Shown: positions 53,120 to 61,551 of the stretch, piece by piece
Layout: the number at the start of each line of letters is the position of its first letter
How positions within the stretch are numbered: the stretch's first letter is position 1
Assembly: GCA_947365245.1 (NCBI GenBank)
Contig: CANAWG010000007.1
Span: 59,656-123,655, forward strand
Direction: 5' to 3'
DNA from: an uncultured Oscillibacter sp.
GTDB taxonomy: Bacteria > Bacillota > Clostridia > Oscillospirales > Oscillospiraceae
Length of the DNA stretch: 64,000 nucleotides
Made by a program: the position numbers and the translations under genes
Notes under the pieces: generated by a model
Databases searched by the model: none
Told to the model about the DNA's origin: nothing
The model's input: only the letters and a program-made list of their open reading frames with translations

Positions 53120-54514
53120 TTAAAATCTGAAATAGAGAAACGGATTGTAGCTGCCGTCCACCAGATAGGCGGTGCACAGCACCAGCCCCAGGCCCATCAG
53201 CACCGGGGTCAAAACCTGTTCCGCCCGCCGGGGCAGACTCCGCCAGAGCCGCTGGCCCAGGGTGGTGGAGGCCAGGATCAAAATTAAAAAGGTCAGGCTG
53301 TAGCTCCGGAGGGTATAGCCGTCGGCGGCGCTCCAGAGCTTTCTGCCGCCGAAGCACACGGAGAAGTACCCGCCGCACACCGCCAGGTCCTCCATGGCGA
53401 AGATGCCCCAGCCGGTGAACACCACCGCCAGGGTGTACAGGTGCTTCACCCAGGCGGGCGTCCTCTTCAGCGCCTCCCGCAGGACGTATTTTTCCAGCAC
53501 CAGCCACGCCGCGAAGTACAGCCCCCAGAGGAGGAAGTTCCAGCTGGCCCCGTGCCAGAAGCCGGTGCACAGCCACACGATCAGGATATTCCGCAGTGTT
53601 TTTACTGTGCCGCGGCGGCTGCCCCCCAGGGGGATATACAGGTACTCCCGGAACCAGCCGGTGAGGGATATATGCCACCGCCGCCAGAACTCCGTCACCG
53701 AGGCGGAGAGATAGGGGTGGTCAAAGTTCTCCGGGAACCGGAAGCCTAGCATCCGCCCGATGCCGATGGCCATGTCGGAGTAGCCGGAGAAGTCGAAGTA
53801 GATCTGAAAGCCAAAGGCCAGAATCCCCAGCCACCCCCCGGCGGCGGTCAGCGTCCCCGCCGCCCAGGCCGCCAGCTGCGTGTCCCACAGCGCGCCGATG
53901 GAGTTGGCCAGCAGCACCTTCTTGGCAAGGCCCGCGGTAAACCGCCGGGCCCCCAGGGCGAAGTCCTCCACTGTGCTCACCCGGTTTTGAAGCTCCGCCG
54001 CCACCGTCTTGTACTGGACGATGGGTCCGGCGATCAGCTGGGGGAACATGGTGACGTAGGCCCCGAAACTGACGAGATTCCGCTGCACCGGCGCCTGGCG
54101 GCGGTAGACGTCGATGGTGTAGCTCATGGTCTGGAAGGTGAAAAAAGAGATGCCGATGGGCAGGGGGAGACCCAGCCGGGGCAGGTTCACCCCCGGCAGG
54201 GCCGAAAGGTTCAGCGCCAGAAAGTCCCAGTACTTGAAAAAGCCCAGCAGCGCCAGGTTGAACACCACCGACTGCCCCACGAACCACCGGGCCCTTTTGT
54301 CGTTGTCCCGGTATTTCTCCACCAGCAGGCCGTGGGTGTAGTCGATGAGGGTGGAGAGGACCATGATGGAGATGTAGACCGGCTCCCCCCAGCCGTAGAA
54401 CACCAGGCTTACCAGGAGCAAAACGGCGTTCCGGAACCGGAGGGGGGACAGGAAGTAGACCGCCAGCGTCAGCGGCAGATAGGCGAACAGAAAGGTCAGG
54501 CTGCTGAAGATCAA
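53120..54514 (-). CDS. MBOAT-family O-acyltransferase (AlgI/DltB-like)
   Basis: The product has 464 residues with about eleven hydrophobic segments. It carries the MBOAT landmarks FWRRWHISLTGWFREYLYIPLGG (about 263-285) and LVWLCTGFWHGASWNFLLWGLYFA (about 310-332, catalytic histidine in FWHGASW). It transfers acyl groups across the membrane onto surface polysaccharide or teichoic acid. It works with the DHHW protein encoded downstream. Confidence 0.92.
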   Translation of the reverse strand: MIFSSLTFLFAYLPLTLAVYFLSPLRFRNAVLLLVSLVFYGWGEPVYISIMVLSTLIDYTHGLLVEKYRDNDKRARWFVGQSVVFNLALLGFFKYWDFLALNLSALPGVNLPRLGLPLPIGISFFTFQTMSYTIDVYRRQAPVQRNLVSFGAYVTMFPQLIAGPIVQYKTVAAELQNRVSTVEDFALGARRFTAGLAKKVLLANSIGALWDTQLAAWAAGTLTAAGGWLGILAFGFQIYFDFSGYSDMAIGIGRMLGFRFPENFDHPYLSASVTEFWRRWHISLTGWFREYLYIPLGGSRRGTVKTLRNILIVWLCTGFWHGASWNFLLWGLYFAAWLVLEKYVLREALKRTPAWVKHLYTLAVVFTGWGIFAMEDLAVCGGYFSVCFGGRKLWSAADGYTLRSYSLTFLILILASTTLGQRLWRSLPRRAEQVLTPVLMGLGLVLCTAYLVDGSYNPFLYFRF

Positions 54515-54534
54515 GGGTCTCCCTCCTCGCTCAA

Positions 54535-54574
54535 AACCGGAAAAACAGCCGCGGCGGATTTGCCGCCGCGGCTG
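54535..54574 (-). terminator. Terminator between the DUF4358 and MBOAT genes
   Basis: CAGCCGCGGCGG and CCGCCGCGGCTG form a perfect 12-bp stem. On the minus strand it ends in TTTTT. It may separate the DUF4358 lipoprotein gene from the MBOAT gene transcriptionally. Confidence 0.7.
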
Positions 54575-54592
54575 CTCCGCAATTCATGGCGC

Positions 54593-55114
54593 TCAGGCAA
54601 AGGACTGGTTGAAGATGTCCGCCAGCTGATCCTGGGTGTCCGCCACGGCCAGCAGCGCCAGATACCGCCCCTGCCGCTGGACGGAGGTCTTCTGCCACTG
54701 CTCGATGGACTCGGGATACCAGGCCCCGCCGGGGTTGGTGTCGTCTCCCACCTGGTAGTCGATGCGGCCCTGGAGGATTTCCTGGGCCTTATCCGCGTCC
54801 TCCGCAGTCTTGCACTCAATCAGCACCACCTCGTTCACCGCCGCGGACATCATGGGCGTCCGGGCGATGAGCTGCTTTGGCTCCAGCTGGCTGAGGCCGG
54901 GGTAGTACAGGTCCAGCATCTCCTCCGAGAGGTCCTCCATGTAGCCGTCGCTCCACCAGTCGCAGACCTCCTCCATGGAGGCGTAGACCTCTGTCAGGTC
55001 CACGTCTTTGGACGCGGTCTGCTGGCCGCCGCCGGAGCCGCCGCAGGCGGTCAGGACCAGCAGGACCAGCAGGGACAGCAGGGACAATGTCAGAGTGATC
55101 CGTTTTTTCATCAT
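54593..55114 (-). CDS. DUF4358 lipoprotein
   Basis: The product has 173 residues. The signal peptide ends in a lipobox LTAC (cysteine about 24). The mature part shows the DUF4358 pattern (VYASMEEVCDWWS, YPGLSQLEPKQLIARTPMMSAAVNEVVLIECKTAEDADKAQEIL). Proteins of this family often lie beside MBOAT and DHHW genes in Clostridia, as here, but the role is unknown. The two initial ATGs are adjacent, and the first is used. Confidence 0.85.
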   Translation of the reverse strand: MMKKRITLTLSLLSLLVLLVLTACGGSGGGQQTASKDVDLTEVYASMEEVCDWWSDGYMEDLSEEMLDLYYPGLSQLEPKQLIARTPMMSAAVNEVVLIECKTAEDADKAQEILQGRIDYQVGDDTNPGGAWYPESIEQWQKTSVQRQGRYLALLAVADTQDQLADIFNQSFA

Positions 55115-55321
55115 GTCGTATCTCCTTTGTCGTGGTGTTGTCTGTCCTTATGACGGACGAGGGGCAAAAAAAGTTCCGCTCCTCAGTATCCCCTTTTTTC
55201 GGAAAAATAGAGCGGCAGTTCTCTCCTTGCATTTATATAGGAAACACGGTATAATTGCAACATCAATTCCGTAACATTCCGGCAACTGTTTTGTTACTTT
55301 TTGAAAGAGAGGTACCGTGCC

Positions 55322-56344
55322 ATGTACAGCTTCCGCAACGATTACAGCGAGGGAGCCCACCCGAAAGTCCTCCAGCGCCTGGTGGACACCAATCTCACCC
55401 AGACCTGCGGCTACGCCCTGGATCCCCTGAGCGAGACCGCCCGGGAGACCGTCCGCCGGGTCTGCCAGGCCCCGGAGGCGGACGTCCAGTTTCTCTCCGG
55501 CGGCACCCAGACAAACCTTCTGACCATCGCCGCGTTCCTCCGGCCCTACGAGGCGGTCATCGCCCCCGCCACGGCCCACATCAGCCTTCACGAGGCCGGG
55601 GCCATCGAGGCCACGGGCCACAAGGTCCTGGCCGTGGAGACCCCCGACGGCAAGCTGACCCCCGCCATGGTGGAAGCGGTGCTGGACGCCCACCCCGACG
55701 AGTTCATGGTCCGTCCCCGGATGGTCTACGTGGCCGACACCACGGAGGTGGGTACCATCTACACCAAGGCGGAGCTGACGGCCCTGCGCCGCTGCTGCGA
55801 CGAGCACAACCTCTACCTGGGCCTGGACGGCGCCCGGCTGGGCTCCGCTCTCACCGCCCAGGGCAGCGATTTGACGCTGCCGGACCTGGCGGCCCTGACG
55901 GACGCTTTCTACATCGGCGGCACCAAGAACGGCGCCCTCCTGGGAGAGGCGCTGGTGCTGAAGCGGCCCATGGAGTATTTCCGCTGGCACATGAAGCAGC
56001 GGGGAGCCACGCTGGCCAAGGGGCGGGTGATGGCCCTTCAGTTCCAGGCTCTGCTGGAGGACGGCCTCTATTTCGAGATCGCCCGCCACGCCAACGACAT
56101 GGCCATCCGCCTGCGGGACGGCATGGCGGCCCTGGGGTATCAGTTCCCCATCCCCTCTCCCTCCAACCAGCAGTTCCCGGTGCTGCCCAACACGGTGGCC
56201 CGTCAGCTGGAGGAGATGGGCTACCAGTTTGAGCCGGAGCGGGTCATTGACGCGGACCACACCTGCGTCCGCTTCGTCACCAGCTGGGCGACCCCCCAGT
56301 CCGCCGTGGACGGATTTCTCCGGGACTTGGCGAAGTGCAAATAG
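55322..56344 (+). CDS. Threonine aldolase-like PLP enzyme (beta-eliminating lyase family)
   Basis: The product has 340 residues, starting at ATG 55322 after GAAAGAGAGG. It shows FRNDYSEGAHPKVL (4-17), the PLP lysine in IGGTKNGALLGEAL (about 199-212) and LDGARLGSAL (about 176-185), the low-specificity L-threonine aldolase pattern. It would cleave threonine or allo-threonine to glycine and acetaldehyde. It may use other beta-hydroxy amino acids. Confidence 0.88.
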   Translation: MYSFRNDYSEGAHPKVLQRLVDTNLTQTCGYALDPLSETARETVRRVCQAPEADVQFLSGGTQTNLLTIAAFLRPYEAVIAPATAHISLHEAGAIEATGHKVLAVETPDGKLTPAMVEAVLDAHPDEFMVRPRMVYVADTTEVGTIYTKAELTALRRCCDEHNLYLGLDGARLGSALTAQGSDLTLPDLAALTDAFYIGGTKNGALLGEALVLKRPMEYFRWHMKQRGATLAKGRVMALQFQALLEDGLYFEIARHANDMAIRLRDGMAALGYQFPIPSPSNQQFPVLPNTVARQLEEMGYQFEPERVIDADHTCVRFVTSWATPQSAVDGFLRDLAKCK

Positions 56345-56350
56345 GGTAAA

Positions 56351-56380
56351 ACAGGGAGCGCTCCGCGCTCCCTGTTTTTC
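56351..56380 (+). terminator. Terminator of the threonine aldolase-like gene
   Basis: ACAGGGAGCG, loop CTCCG, CGCTCCCTGT, then TTTT. It abuts the stop of the convergent membrane protein gene. Confidence 0.85.
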
Positions 56381-57299
56381 ATGCCTCCGGACCGGGCGTC
56401 TCCGGGCCGCCCTCTTTTCGGGAGGCCGGCTCCTCCGGCGCGACGCCGTTCTCCTCCTGGGCCTGGCGGAGGTAGTCGTGGTCCCGGGTCTTTCTGCTGG
56501 GGACAAAGCTCAGCGCCGCGCCCCGGCTCTTCCCCTTGCTCTTGGCGTAGAGGAAGCCCGCCGCGGAGAACACCACCGCGCCGATGAAGTTCACGAACAG
56601 ATCTTTCATGGTGTCAATGAGGCCGATGTCCAGGTATCCGCCCATGCCCAAGCTCTCGCCGTGAATCACGACGTCTTGAATGTCTGGTATGGTAATCACC
56701 TTATTGGAGTGGGTCATGTCCAGAGCGGCGCTGTGGATGGCGTGGACCACCGTGTCCCGCTGCATATCCGTGTGGAGAAAGAAGTCCATGGCGAACTCGA
56801 AGAACTCCCACAGCACGCCGATGGTCATGGAGAAGCAGAACGCCACCAGGGCCAGGAAGAAAGGGGAGAGGTCGAAGGTCAGCCGCTCGTCGTCGTTCAG
56901 GAGCATGATGAGGGAGAAGCCCACCGCCGCCGCCAGAAAGCCGTTGAGGGTGTGGAGCATGGTGTCCCAGTGGGGCACCCGCTCGTAGTAGGCGTTGACC
57001 TCCCCCAAAATCTCCGCCGCGAAGATGAAGCAAAGGATCGTGATCTCCAGCGGCGGCGGCAGCTCGATGCGCAGCTTCACCTGGAGCCAGCTGGGGACGT
57101 ACAGCAGCGTCAGCGTCAAAACGCAGAAGAAAGCGCTCTCGTAGCTGCCCAGCATCAGCTGGCGCACCAGCACCACGATCACCAGCGCCCGCAGCACGTA
57201 GAAGACGATGAAAGAGCTCCTGTGCTCCCGCAGCTCCCGGTCCATGGCCTGACGGAAGCTCTTCTTCTCCCGCTGTTTCTCCTGCTTTGTCTTTTTCAA
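56379..57299 (-). CDS. YjdF/DUF2238-like membrane protein
   Basis: The product has 306 residues. Seven or so hydrophobic segments lie between about 28 and 245, with a charged N-terminus (KKTKQEKQREKKSF) and a hydrophilic C-terminal tail rich in G, P and E. The central VPHWDTMLHTLNGFLAAAVGFS and GVLWEFFEFAMDFF stretches match the YjdF/DUF2238 family, whose function is unknown; the H, D and E residues could bind metal. Confidence 0.7.
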   Translation of the reverse strand: MKKTKQEKQREKKSFRQAMDRELREHRSSFIVFYVLRALVIVVLVRQLMLGSYESAFFCVLTLTLLYVPSWLQVKLRIELPPPLEITILCFIFAAEILGEVNAYYERVPHWDTMLHTLNGFLAAAVGFSLIMLLNDDERLTFDLSPFFLALVAFCFSMTIGVLWEFFEFAMDFFLHTDMQRDTVVHAIHSAALDMTHSNKVITIPDIQDVVIHGESLGMGGYLDIGLIDTMKDLFVNFIGAVVFSAAGFLYAKSKGKSRGAALSFVPSRKTRDHDYLRQAQEENGVAPEEPASRKEGGPETPGPEA

Positions 57300-57357
57300 G
57301 GCCGTTTCCTCCCTCTCTGATCCGCTCTCTTTGAATCACAGCCGATTATAGCACAAG

Positions 57358-57383
57358 GACGCCCCGCTGGCAAGCGGGGCGTC
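57358..57383 (-). terminator. Hairpin downstream of the DUF3169 gene
   Basis: GACGCCCCGC and GCGGGGCGTC form a perfect 10-bp stem with a 6-nt loop. The minus-strand tail is CTTGTGC, so termination may be weak. Confidence 0.55.
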
Positions 57384-57399
57384 TCTGCTGCGCTTTTCG

Positions 57400-58176
57400 T
57401 CACAGCTGTCCGGCCGCCGCGCCCTTTTTGCTCAGCCGGATGCACGTCACCGTGTAGGACACCTGCAGTGTCCCCCAGACCACCAGCACCACAAATACCG
57501 GCAGCATCCCGATGTCGTATACCATGCCCAGGACGGTCAAAACCAGCCAGATCCCCAGGCACACCCGGGTGGTCACCAGGTAGGCCTGGCGGCTGGCCTC
57601 GCCGATCTGCCGCCGCTCCGACTCGTCGCAGCTCGCCAGCCACTTCTTCTGGAACTTGGTGTCGTAGACGCTGCCGTGCTTCTCCGGGTTCATCCGCCGC
57701 TCCAGGTCCACCACCTTCTGCTGGGTGAAGATCACCAGGCCGCAGGAGAGGAGGAACACCCCGATCATACCCAGAGTCCCCGCATCCGCCAGCTGATATG
57801 TCCCGATGGCGGTCATGAAAAAGAGGTTGATGAGCAGCTGCACGGCGCTGAGGAGCAGTGTCCAGCTGAGAAGGGTCTCGGCGGCCTCCGAGGCGTCGTC
57901 CTCGTCTCCGCCGTCCCAGGCGGCGGCTTTTTTCGCGGCGGAGCGGTAGAGAAACCAGCAGGTTCCCAGGATGACCGCCGTGGTCACCGGGATGCCCCAG
58001 GGCGTGGCCGCCCGGACCGCGCCGTCCAGCCGGCCGGCGATCTCCCCCATTTCAAAAAAGCGGCTCAGTCCCACCGCAAAGCCCAGCAGGCCGCCCGCCA
58101 GCAGGCTTCCCAGTATGGTCAGAAAAAATTTGGGCAGCGCCTGCCGGTTCTCGCTCTTCTCAGTTTTCCCTCTCAT
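57400..58176 (-). CDS. DUF3169-family membrane protein
   Basis: The product has 258 residues. The ATG at 58176 is nine bases after AGGAGG; an ATG at 58185 is too close. Six hydrophobic segments are visible. The signature RRMNPEKHGSVYDTKFQKKWLASCDESER (about 160-188) matches DUF3169 proteins. These are usually encoded beside a small XRE regulator, as here, with the reading frames overlapping by 17 bp. Its role is unknown; control by the three operators upstream suggests a stress-responsive membrane protein. Confidence 0.82.
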   Translation of the reverse strand: MRGKTEKSENRQALPKFFLTILGSLLAGGLLGFAVGLSRFFEMGEIAGRLDGAVRAATPWGIPVTTAVILGTCWFLYRSAAKKAAAWDGGDEDDASEAAETLLSWTLLLSAVQLLINLFFMTAIGTYQLADAGTLGMIGVFLLSCGLVIFTQQKVVDLERRMNPEKHGSVYDTKFQKKWLASCDESERRQIGEASRQAYLVTTRVCLGIWLVLTVLGMVYDIGMLPVFVVLVVWGTLQVSYTVTCIRLSKKGAAAGQL

Positions 58177-58384
58177 GGTCTCCATCCTCCTGGTAAGTAA
58201 AAATGTCCTCCACGGCCACGCCGCAGAGCTTCGAGAGCTTCAGCGCCAGCGTCACCGAGGGGGAGTAGTCCCCCCGCTCGATCTGGCTGATGGTCTGCCG
58301 GGACACCCCCGCCATCCGCCCCATCTCCTGCTGGTTCACCCCAAGCCTGGCCCGGTGTTCTTTCAGCCGGTTGTACAGCGGCAT
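58160..58384 (-). CDS. Small XRE-family HTH regulator (DUF3169 partner)
   Basis: The product has 74 residues. The ATG at 58384 follows ACAGGAGGCGTGGAG. The HTH covers about 12-40 (GVNQQEMGRMAGVSRQTISQIERG) with the typical DYSPSVTLALKLSKLCGVAVEDIF tail. It belongs to the YdaS/Cro-like group often called transcriptional regulators of DUF3169 or ABC operons. It probably represses its own operon through three TGACAA-N6-TTGTCA sites. Confidence 0.92.
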   Translation of the reverse strand: MPLYNRLKEHRARLGVNQQEMGRMAGVSRQTISQIERGDYSPSVTLALKLSKLCGVAVEDIFTYQEDGDHEREN

Positions 58385-58401
58385 CTCCACGCCTCCTGTT
58401 C

Positions 58402-58474
58402 TGACAACAGTTTTTGTCAATTTGACAATGATCCTTGTCATTCAAAGAATAGCACTGACAAGAATACTTGTCAA
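58402..58474 (-). promoter_or_regulatory. Three identical operators over the XRE/DUF3169 promoter
   Basis: TGACAA-N6-TTGTCA occurs at 58402-58419, 58423-58440 and 58456-58473, each a perfect inverted repeat. The minus-strand promoter TTGACA (58474-58469), 17 bp, TATTCT (58451-58446) has its -35 inside the third site. This is a clear autoregulatory layout. Confidence 0.85.
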
Positions 58475-58479
58475 TAGGA

Positions 58480-58517
58480 AAATGAAAAGACCTCCGAAAA
58501 TTTTTCCGGAGGTCTTT
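58480..58517 (-). terminator. Terminator of the AI-2E family gene
   Basis: AAAGACCTCCG (58486-58496) and CGGAGGTCTTT (58507-58517) form a perfect 11-bp stem with CTTTTCATTTTC on the minus strand. Confidence 0.85.
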
Positions 58518-58519
58518 CG

Positions 58520-59692
58520 CTATCTTCTCTTCGGGTCCGGCGGCGGGTCCCGCCACTTCCGCACGGGGACATTTTTCTCCCGCAGCCGTCCTTTCACAAA
58601 ATCCCGGAACAACGCGTAGGCCACGGAGCACAGGGGGATGAACAGCAGCATCCCGGCAATGCCCATGAGCTTGCCGCCCAGGGTCACCGCCGCCAGCACC
58701 CAGATGGAGGGCAGCCCCACGGAGGAGCCCACCACGTGGGGATAGATCAGATTCCCCTCCACCTGCTGGAGCACCAGGAACAGCACCACGAACATCAGCG
58801 CCTTCCAGGGGTCGGTGACGGCGATGAGCAGCGCTCCCACGCCGCAGCCGATGAACGCCCCCACGATGGGGATCAGCGCCGTCAGGGCGATGAGGACGCC
58901 CACCAGCAGCGCGTAGGGCATCCGGAAGACGGTCATGGACACCACGAACAGCGTGCCCAGGATCACCGCCTCCAGGCACTGGCCGGAGAGGAAGCTGGAG
59001 AAGGTCCTGTTCGCCAGCCGCAGGATCTCCAGCGTCCGGTCCGCCGCCCGGAGGGGCAGGAGGCCGTAGAGCACCTGCCGCCCATGGCGGGACAGCGTCT
59101 CTTTCTGGAGCAGGATGTATAGGGAGAAGATGAAAGCGATGACAAAGGTGCTGACGCCGCTGACAAACCCGCCGATGAGGCCGCCGCCGCTGCTCAAAAG
59201 TCCGCTGCCCCAGGCCTGGACCAGTCCCACGGCCTTTTCCGTCAGGCCCTTCCAGTCGATTTCCAGATTTTTGGCCCAGTCCTCCAGCAGGGGGAGGTAC
59301 GCCTCCAGCCTGGCCATCTGCCCCTGGAGCCGCCGGAGGGCGGCGGGGATCTGCTGGGCCAGGGACACCACCGCCTCCCCAATACCGGGGCCGATGACCG
59401 CCGAGGCCAGGGTCAGTACGCCCACCACCGCCGCCAATGTCAGCACCAGCGCCAGGGGACGGCGGACCCGGTCCAGCCGCCGCTCTTTTGGAAAGAGGTG
59501 CCGCTCGATGGAGCGCATGGGGACGCCCAGGACGAAAGCGATAGCCCCGCCCAGCAGGAACGGCCAGAGGATTCCCAGCAGCCGCCCCAGGGCGATGACG
59601 ACCGCCCCCAGGTTTTGGAGTCCGCAGTAGAACGCCACGCCGCCGCAGACCACCAGCAGCAGATATTTTACGTTTCGTTTATTCCACTCCAT
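58520..59692 (-). CDS. AI-2E family transporter
   Basis: The product has 390 residues. About eight hydrophobic segments are arranged as in the AI-2E (UPF0118/YdiK/TqsA) family, with the central coiled region (PAALRRLQGQMARLEAYLP) and the conserved PIVGAFIGCGVGALLIA and GNLIYPHVVGSSVGL stretches. Members export signals, sodium or other solutes; the substrate is unknown. The ATG at 59692 lacks a strong ribosome-binding site. It follows the gamma-carbonic anhydrase-like gene by 6 bp. Confidence 0.88.
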   Translation of the reverse strand: MEWNKRNVKYLLLVVCGGVAFYCGLQNLGAVVIALGRLLGILWPFLLGGAIAFVLGVPMRSIERHLFPKERRLDRVRRPLALVLTLAAVVGVLTLASAVIGPGIGEAVVSLAQQIPAALRRLQGQMARLEAYLPLLEDWAKNLEIDWKGLTEKAVGLVQAWGSGLLSSGGGLIGGFVSGVSTFVIAFIFSLYILLQKETLSRHGRQVLYGLLPLRAADRTLEILRLANRTFSSFLSGQCLEAVILGTLFVVSMTVFRMPYALLVGVLIALTALIPIVGAFIGCGVGALLIAVTDPWKALMFVVLFLVLQQVEGNLIYPHVVGSSVGLPSIWVLAAVTLGGKLMGIAGMLLFIPLCSVAYALFRDFVKGRLREKNVPVRKWRDPPPDPKRR

Positions 59693-59698
59693 AGGCCC

Positions 59699-60187
59699 TC
59701 ACGCGTCTCCCCGGCGGTATCGCTCCGCCGTGGCCAGATACCCCCGGGCGGAGCGGCGGTTTCCCTCGATCTCCTCCGCCGTCAGGGGCCGCACGACCTT
59801 GGCGGGGCTGCCCATGAGCATGGAGCCGTCCGGGGCGTCCATCTTCCCAGTGACCAGGGCCCCGGCGCCCACGACGCAGTCGCTGCCGATTCTTGCGCCG
59901 TTGAGGACGACGGCCCCCATGCCGATGAGGGTGTTGTCCCCCACGGTGCAGCCGTGGACCACGGCGTTGTGGCCGATGGTGCAGCCCGCGCCCACCCGGG
60001 TCTCCTCGTGGAGGACGGCCCCGTCCTGGATGTTGGTGTCCGCCCCCACGGTGATGGCGCCGTCGTCGCCCCGGAGGACGGCGTTGTACCAGATACTCAC
60101 GCCCGGGCCCAACGTCACGTCCCCGGACACCCGGGCCCCCTCGCAGATCAGGACGGATGTGTCGGAAGCTCTCAGTTTGTATGCCAT
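59699..60187 (-). CDS. Gamma-carbonic anhydrase-like left-handed beta-helix protein
   Basis: The product has 162 residues, starting at ATG 60187 after GAGGAGAAAAGGACC. Hexapeptide repeats run from about 15 to 120. The zinc ligands appear in LHEETRVGAGCTIGHNAVVHG (H60, H73, H78 approximately). It resembles the YrdA/PaaY group, whose members bind zinc and may have carbonic anhydrase or thioesterase activity. It is probably cotranscribed with the aminopeptidase gene upstream. Confidence 0.87.
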   Translation of the reverse strand: MAYKLRASDTSVLICEGARVSGDVTLGPGVSIWYNAVLRGDDGAITVGADTNIQDGAVLHEETRVGAGCTIGHNAVVHGCTVGDNTLIGMGAVVLNGARIGSDCVVGAGALVTGKMDAPDGSMLMGSPAKVVRPLTAEEIEGNRRSARGYLATAERYRRGDA

Positions 60188-60219
60188 GGTCCTTTTCTCC
60201 TCTGTTTTTCTATGATTGC

Positions 60220-61452
60220 TCAGATCCCCGGCGCGAAGTTGCCGTCCACGAACACCGGGATCTCCCGGCCGTCGCGGGTGGTGCCCACGATGGAGAGGTC
60301 CCTGGTGCCCACCATGAAGTCCACGTGGGTGATGGAGTCGTTGAGGCCCCGGGCTTTCAGCTCGTCCTTGGTCATCTGCTGGCCGCCCTTCAGGCAGGGG
60401 TACGCCTCGCCGAAGGCGATGTGGCAGGCGGCGTTCTCGTCAAAGAGGGTGTTGTAGAACAAAATTTTCTGGTTGGAGATGGGGCTGTCGTAGGGCACCA
60501 GGGCCACCTCGCCGAAGTAGCTGGCCCCCTCGTCCACGGAGATGGCGGCCCGCAGGGCCTCCTCGCCCTTTTTCGCGCGGGCCTCCACGATCTTCCCGTC
60601 CTTTACCACGAAGTGGAAGCCGTCGATGACGCAGCCGTCGTGGGCCAGGGGCAGCGAGGCGTACACCACGCCGTTGACCCCGGTCTTCAGGGGGGAGGTG
60701 AACAGCTCCTCCGTGGGGATGTTGGCGATATAGTCCTGGCCGGAGAGGGTCACGTCGTTGCCCGCCTCCCAGACGTGGTCCTCCGGCAGCTCCACCGTCA
60801 GGTCCGTGCCCAGGGCGTTGGTGTAGCGGAGGGATTTGAAGTTCAGCGCGTTCATCCTCTCCAGCCGCTTTGCCAGGGTGTCCAGGTGGGCGCGCCACTT
60901 CTCCACGCATCTGCCGTCGCCGCTGATGCGGACGGCGGAGAAGATGGCGTCCCAGAGCCTCTCCATGGCCTCGTCCTCGGGCACGTCCGGAAACACCCGC
61001 CTGGCCCAGCTGGGGATGGGGATGGAGGCGATGCACCAGGGGAAGCCGCCGCACATCTGCAGCCGGTCGAACTCCTTGAGCGCCTTGCCGCTGGAGCGCT
61101 GGGTCCGGACGATGCGCCCCGTGTCCACGCCCTTGAGGTTCTCCGGGTCCGTGGCAGAGATGGCGAGATAGGCCGCCCCCTCTTTCGCGTGGTCGTTGAA
61201 GAAGTGCTGCCGCCACTCCGGCACGGTGTCGAAGACCTCCTCCTGGGCGTGGAGGTACTTCATGCGGGTCATGGCGTCGTCGGTCCAGTTCATGACCACC
61301 TCCTTGCAGCCCACGGCGTAGGCGTCCTCGGCGCAGAGGCGGGCAAAGAACGCGCACTCCACCGGGGAGGAGATGATGAGCCGCTGATCCCTTTGGACGT
61401 TCAGACCCACCCGGATCAGCAGCCGGGCGTATTCCCTGAGCTTTTCATTCAT
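60220..61452 (-). CDS. Aminopeptidase, M29 family
   Basis: The product has 410 residues. The ATG at 61452 is chosen; an adjacent TTG is also in frame. It matches M29 (AmpS/PepS type): the LRYTNALGTDLTVELPEDHVW stretch (about 228-248), GNIPTEELFTSP-like NIPTEELFTSPLKTGVNG (about 267-284) and the metal site HIAFGEAYPC plus THVDFMVGT near the C-terminus. It removes N-terminal residues from peptides using two metal ions. Confidence 0.92.
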   Translation of the reverse strand: MNEKLREYARLLIRVGLNVQRDQRLIISSPVECAFFARLCAEDAYAVGCKEVVMNWTDDAMTRMKYLHAQEEVFDTVPEWRQHFFNDHAKEGAAYLAISATDPENLKGVDTGRIVRTQRSSGKALKEFDRLQMCGGFPWCIASIPIPSWARRVFPDVPEDEAMERLWDAIFSAVRISGDGRCVEKWRAHLDTLAKRLERMNALNFKSLRYTNALGTDLTVELPEDHVWEAGNDVTLSGQDYIANIPTEELFTSPLKTGVNGVVYASLPLAHDGCVIDGFHFVVKDGKIVEARAKKGEEALRAAISVDEGASYFGEVALVPYDSPISNQKILFYNTLFDENAACHIAFGEAYPCLKGGQQMTKDELKARGLNDSITHVDFMVGTRDLSIVGTTRDGREIPVFVDGNFAPGI

Positions 61453-61551
61453 CAATTTTCAATCATCCTTTCGCGGTTTTTCATAATATGCGCTATTTTA
61501 GAACATTTTACCAGAGAAGTAAAGAAAGACGCGGCAGGATTCAAAAAAGGT

